From NCBI RefSeq assembly GCF_038806765.1, contig NZ_CP152389.1:1364001-1428000 (forward strand): DNA of 64,000 nt, written 5' to 3'. Positions 61,842-64,000 of the stretch are shown one piece after another. The position numbers and the translations under genes are program-made. The notes below the pieces were generated by a model. It saw only the letters and a list, made by a program, of their open reading frames with translations. It was not told the origin of the DNA and ran no database searches. Positions within the stretch are counted from its first letter, which is position 1, and each line of letters starts with the position of its first letter. This DNA is from Mucilaginibacter sp. CSA2-8R (GTDB lineage: Bacteria; Bacteroidota; Bacteroidia; Sphingobacteriales; Sphingobacteriaceae).

Positions 61842-63116
61842 ATGGTAAGCAGAAGAGGTTTCATAAAATCCGGTGGTTTAGCACTGATGGGTGTTGGCCT
61901 TATGGGTGGCATCCCGGGCTTTCTAGCGGAGGCTGTGGCGTCAGAGCAAATCATTAAACCTTATGGTAAACGCAAGGTGATGGTTTGTATATTTCAACGT
62001 GGTGCGATGGACGGGCTGATGGCGGTTACGCCATTTACTGATACTTACCTCAAGACGGCAAGGCCCACACTTTTTATGTCGGCTGCCAAAGGCAGTACCA
62101 CCGGCAAACCATTGATTGATTTGGACGGGCATTATGGCTTGCACCCAGCTATGCAGGCTTTTGAGCCCATGTTTCGCGAAAAGCGTTTGGGTATTGTGCA
62201 CGGCATCGGTTCGCCCAATACTACGCGCTCGCATTTCGACGCGCAAGATTACATGGAATCGGGCACTCCTTTTAATAAAGGTACTGCCAGCGGCTGGCTT
62301 AACCGTGCCGTGGGTTTGTTAGGGCACGATGCGCTTACGCCTTTTACTGCAGTAAGTTTAACATCGGCCATGCCGCGTTCACTCTATGGCGATAACCCGG
62401 CTGTTGCCATTAGTAACCTGCAGGATTTTGCCATCCAGATGCGGGGTAACCAGGCCGGGGCTAATCTGGCGGCTAAAAGTTTCGAAGACCTATATGATAA
62501 TACATCCACAGGTTTATTGAAAAGCACCGGTAAAGAAAGCTTTGATGCTGTAAAGATGTTGCAAAAGGCCGATGTGCGTAATTACAAACCAGCAAATAAC
62601 GCGGTATATCCTGCTTCGGCACTGGGTAATTCGCTTAAGCAAATTGCGCAGTTAATTAAAATGGATGTAGGCCTGGAGGTTGCCTTTACCGAATCTAATG
62701 GATGGGATACTCATTACAATCAGGGAACCGAAAACGGCATTTTTGCCCGCAACGTAACCGATTTAAGCAAAAGCATGATGGCATTCTGGAATGACCTGAG
62801 TGCTTACCAGGATGATGTTACTGTAATGACCATGACCGAGTTTGGCCGTACCGTACATCAAAACGGTACCGGCGGCACCGACCACGGCCGTGCGTCTTGT
62901 AATTTTATACTGGGCGATAACGTAAACGGTGGCCTGGTGCACGGTAAGATGCAGCCGTTGGCGATTGAAAACCTGGAGGATGGCCGCGATTTAGCTGTAA
63001 CAACTGATTTTAGGAGCGTGTTTAGCGAGGTGGCGGACCGGCAGCTAAAAGTAAGTAACGACCGGGTTCTATTCCCCGATTGGAAAGGTGACAAGATTGG
63101 CGTAATGCGGGCTTAA
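61842..63116 (+). CDS. DUF1501 domain-containing Tat-exported protein
   Basis: 424 residues. Tat signal MVSRRGFIKSGGLALMGVGLMGG with the twin arginine. The DUF1501 domain resembles the alkaline phosphatase/sulfatase fold: HGIGSPNTTRSHFDAQDYMESG, TMTEFGRTVHQNGTGGTDHGRA and VHGKM are conserved segments. Metal-ligand candidates are D in FDAQDY and the H in TDHGRA. Export by Tat suggests a folded cofactor or metal in the cytoplasm. Partner of the DUF1800 protein upstream. Confidence 0.88.
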   Translation: MVSRRGFIKSGGLALMGVGLMGGIPGFLAEAVASEQIIKPYGKRKVMVCIFQRGAMDGLMAVTPFTDTYLKTARPTLFMSAAKGSTTGKPLIDLDGHYGLHPAMQAFEPMFREKRLGIVHGIGSPNTTRSHFDAQDYMESGTPFNKGTASGWLNRAVGLLGHDALTPFTAVSLTSAMPRSLYGDNPAVAISNLQDFAIQMRGNQAGANLAAKSFEDLYDNTSTGLLKSTGKESFDAVKMLQKADVRNYKPANNAVYPASALGNSLKQIAQLIKMDVGLEVAFTESNGWDTHYNQGTENGIFARNVTDLSKSMMAFWNDLSAYQDDVTVMTMTEFGRTVHQNGTGGTDHGRASCNFILGDNVNGGLVHGKMQPLAIENLEDGRDLAVTTDFRSVFSEVADRQLKVSNDRVLFPDWKGDKIGVMRA

Positions 63117-63185
63117 TTAGTCGAATATTTTTAATTCATCTATAGGCACCTCTGCTTTACGGCTAACATGTGTATTTTAGCATCC

Positions 63186-63761
63186 ATGAGCAATGACCCA
63201 ATACAAAAGTGGAAAGTTTTAAAAGAGCAGGATGTTTCGCCAAGCCCATGGTTCCCATTACTGCAACATACCGTTGAGCTGGCTAACGGCCAAATTATCG
63301 ACGATTACTTTTTTGCTCCTTTGGGCGATGTAGTAATGGTGCTGGCCATCACCCCAAACAACGAGGTGGTACTGGCCCGCCAATACAAGCATGGCTTGGG
63401 TGAGATACTGCTGGAATTGCCGGGCGGTATGCAGCAAAAAAACACCACCATTTTGCAATCGGCTATTAACGAGCTGGAAGAAGAAGTGGGCATCAAAGCC
63501 ACCGCCGACGAATTAATTCCGCTTGGAAAAATTGCCAATAATCCTACCAAAACACGGCAGATCACTTATGGCTATATCGTTTTTAACGCGCAATTTAATT
63601 CTAGACAAAAGCTTGATCCAACCGAAAATATTGAAGTAATTACCATGCCTGCACCACAAGTAGTGGAGTATGCTAAAAATGGCAAAATATGGGTAACCGA
63701 TTCGCTCAACTTTATCCTGAAAGCGGCATTAATTTATCCAGAAGTTTTTGGACTTAAATAG
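63186..63761 (+). CDS. NUDIX hydrolase with a variant Nudix box
   Basis: 191 residues from ATG 63186 (MSNDPIQKWKVLKEQD); a frame extension of 6 codons is possible. It resembles ADP-ribose pyrophosphatase-type NUDIX proteins (FAPLGDVVMVLAITPNNEVVLARQYKHG, ELPGGM). The box G-x5-E-x7-REUxEExGU is read as GMQQKNT..NELEEEVGI. The first Glu is Thr and the Arg is Asn, while the Mg-binding glutamates EE are kept. Activity may be reduced or altered; substrate uncertain. Its 3' end overlaps the convergent pseudouridine synthase gene by 28 bp. Confidence 0.82.
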   Translation: MSNDPIQKWKVLKEQDVSPSPWFPLLQHTVELANGQIIDDYFFAPLGDVVMVLAITPNNEVVLARQYKHGLGEILLELPGGMQQKNTTILQSAINELEEEVGIKATADELIPLGKIANNPTKTRQITYGYIVFNAQFNSRQKLDPTENIEVITMPAPQVVEYAKNGKIWVTDSLNFILKAALIYPEVFGLK

Positions 63762-64000
63762 TCTTTCACAATATCCCGCCACCCCATCAAGTTTGCCATG
63801 CGCTCAAATTCGGGTTGCAGTGGTGCCTCAATAATTACAGGAGCGTTAGTGACCGGATGATTGAATTGTAGGCGTAAGGCATGCAGCAGCATGGTATCCA
63901 TTTGCCAAGTTTCGGTAAACAGTTTGTTTTGCTTATTGCAGCCGTGGGTACGGTCGCCTATGATAGGATGAAAAATATGGCTGAAGTGTTTGCGAAGTTG
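63734..64000 (-). CDS. RluA-family pseudouridine synthase, C-terminal part
   Basis: 89 codons from the window edge to a TAA at 63734-63736. The readable C-terminus is QLRKHFSHIFHPIIGDRTHG, then LLHALRLQFNHPVTNAPVIIEAPLQPEF, the RluA-type C-terminal pattern. The HPIIGD and LLHALRL segments look most like TruC (tRNA pseudouridine 65), but RluC/RluD types cannot be excluded without the catalytic aspartate, which is outside the window. The last 28 bp overlap the NUDIX gene. Confidence 0.85.
   Translation of the reverse strand, partial: QLRKHFSHIFHPIIGDRTHGCNKQNKLFTETWQMDTMLLHALRLQFNHPVTNAPVIIEAPLQPEFERMANLMGWRDIVKDYLSPKTSG

Overview
The window is a chromosomal segment of a member of the Bacteroidota, most probably family Sphingobacteriaceae (Mucilaginibacter/Pedobacter-like). 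The grounds are lineage-typical proteins (type III glutamine synthetase, a type IX secretion plug-domain protein, TamL-type outer-membrane lipoproteins, long NusB, DUF5522, DUF1573), the almost complete lack of Shine-Dalgarno sequences, and many copies of the Bacteroidota -7 promoter motif TAnnTTTG. I see no phage, insertion sequence, CRISPR array, rRNA operon or plasmid gene. This is core genome with a few accessory genes.

Layout. 1-9 kb: truncated purM, a CLC channel with CBS domains, glutamine synthetase III, a TonB protein and valS. 9-18.3 kb: hybrid sensor kinase, HsdR_N-like nuclease-fold protein facing holA, a small acidic protein, a glycoside-hydrolase-like lipoprotein, an EVE protein, aldo/keto reductase, pyrD, SGNH hydrolase, and a lipocalin-like pseudogene with two in-frame stops. 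18.4-26.4 kb: ABC-F ATPase, T9SS plug protein, thioesterase, a 57-residue basic protein behind tRNA-Cys, an rRNA/tRNA methyltransferase, a TamL-like protein and MarR. 26.4-30.9 kb: a leftward operon nusB-DUF1573-yajC-ybbR-coaE-MBL exonuclease-DUF5522, with marR just downstream. 31-40.5 kb: ABC exporter half, disordered acidic protein, FAD/Fe-S dehydrogenase, thioesterase, SF1 helicase, guanine deaminase and OmpH. 40.6-47.5 kb: gyrB, a padR-membrane-membrane operon, a membrane-anchored DnaQ-type exonuclease coupled to a cNMP/CBS/nucleotidyltransferase protein, and a retropepsin-like protease. 47.6-58.9 kb: tamL-tamB and dnaE. 59-64 kb: VOC protein, the DUF1800-DUF1501 pair, a NUDIX hydrolase and the end of a pseudouridine synthase gene.

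Functional themes. DNA replication is represented by dnaE, holA and gyrB. Envelope biogenesis is represented by tamL/tamB, a second TamL-like protein, OmpH, TonB, YajC and the T9SS plug protein. Nucleotide metabolism is represented by purM, pyrD and guaD. Regulation is represented by PadR, MarR, the hybrid kinase and the cNMP/CBS protein.

No complete new defence or mobile system is visible. The strongest unusual signals are structural. (1) There is a 25-bp-arm perfect inverted repeat inside the exonuclease coding sequence. (2) There is a 54-bp perfect palindrome with no spacer between clc and glnN. (3) At least eight genes carry an exact TAnnTTTG element 3 to 9 nt before their ATG, implying leaderless or nearly leaderless transcripts. 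(4) Two intrinsic terminators have a U-tract that runs into the next gene's start region. (5) A divergent gene pair has overlapping 5' ends with a TTG start. (6) tRNA-Cys appears to share a transcript with a small unannotated basic protein.
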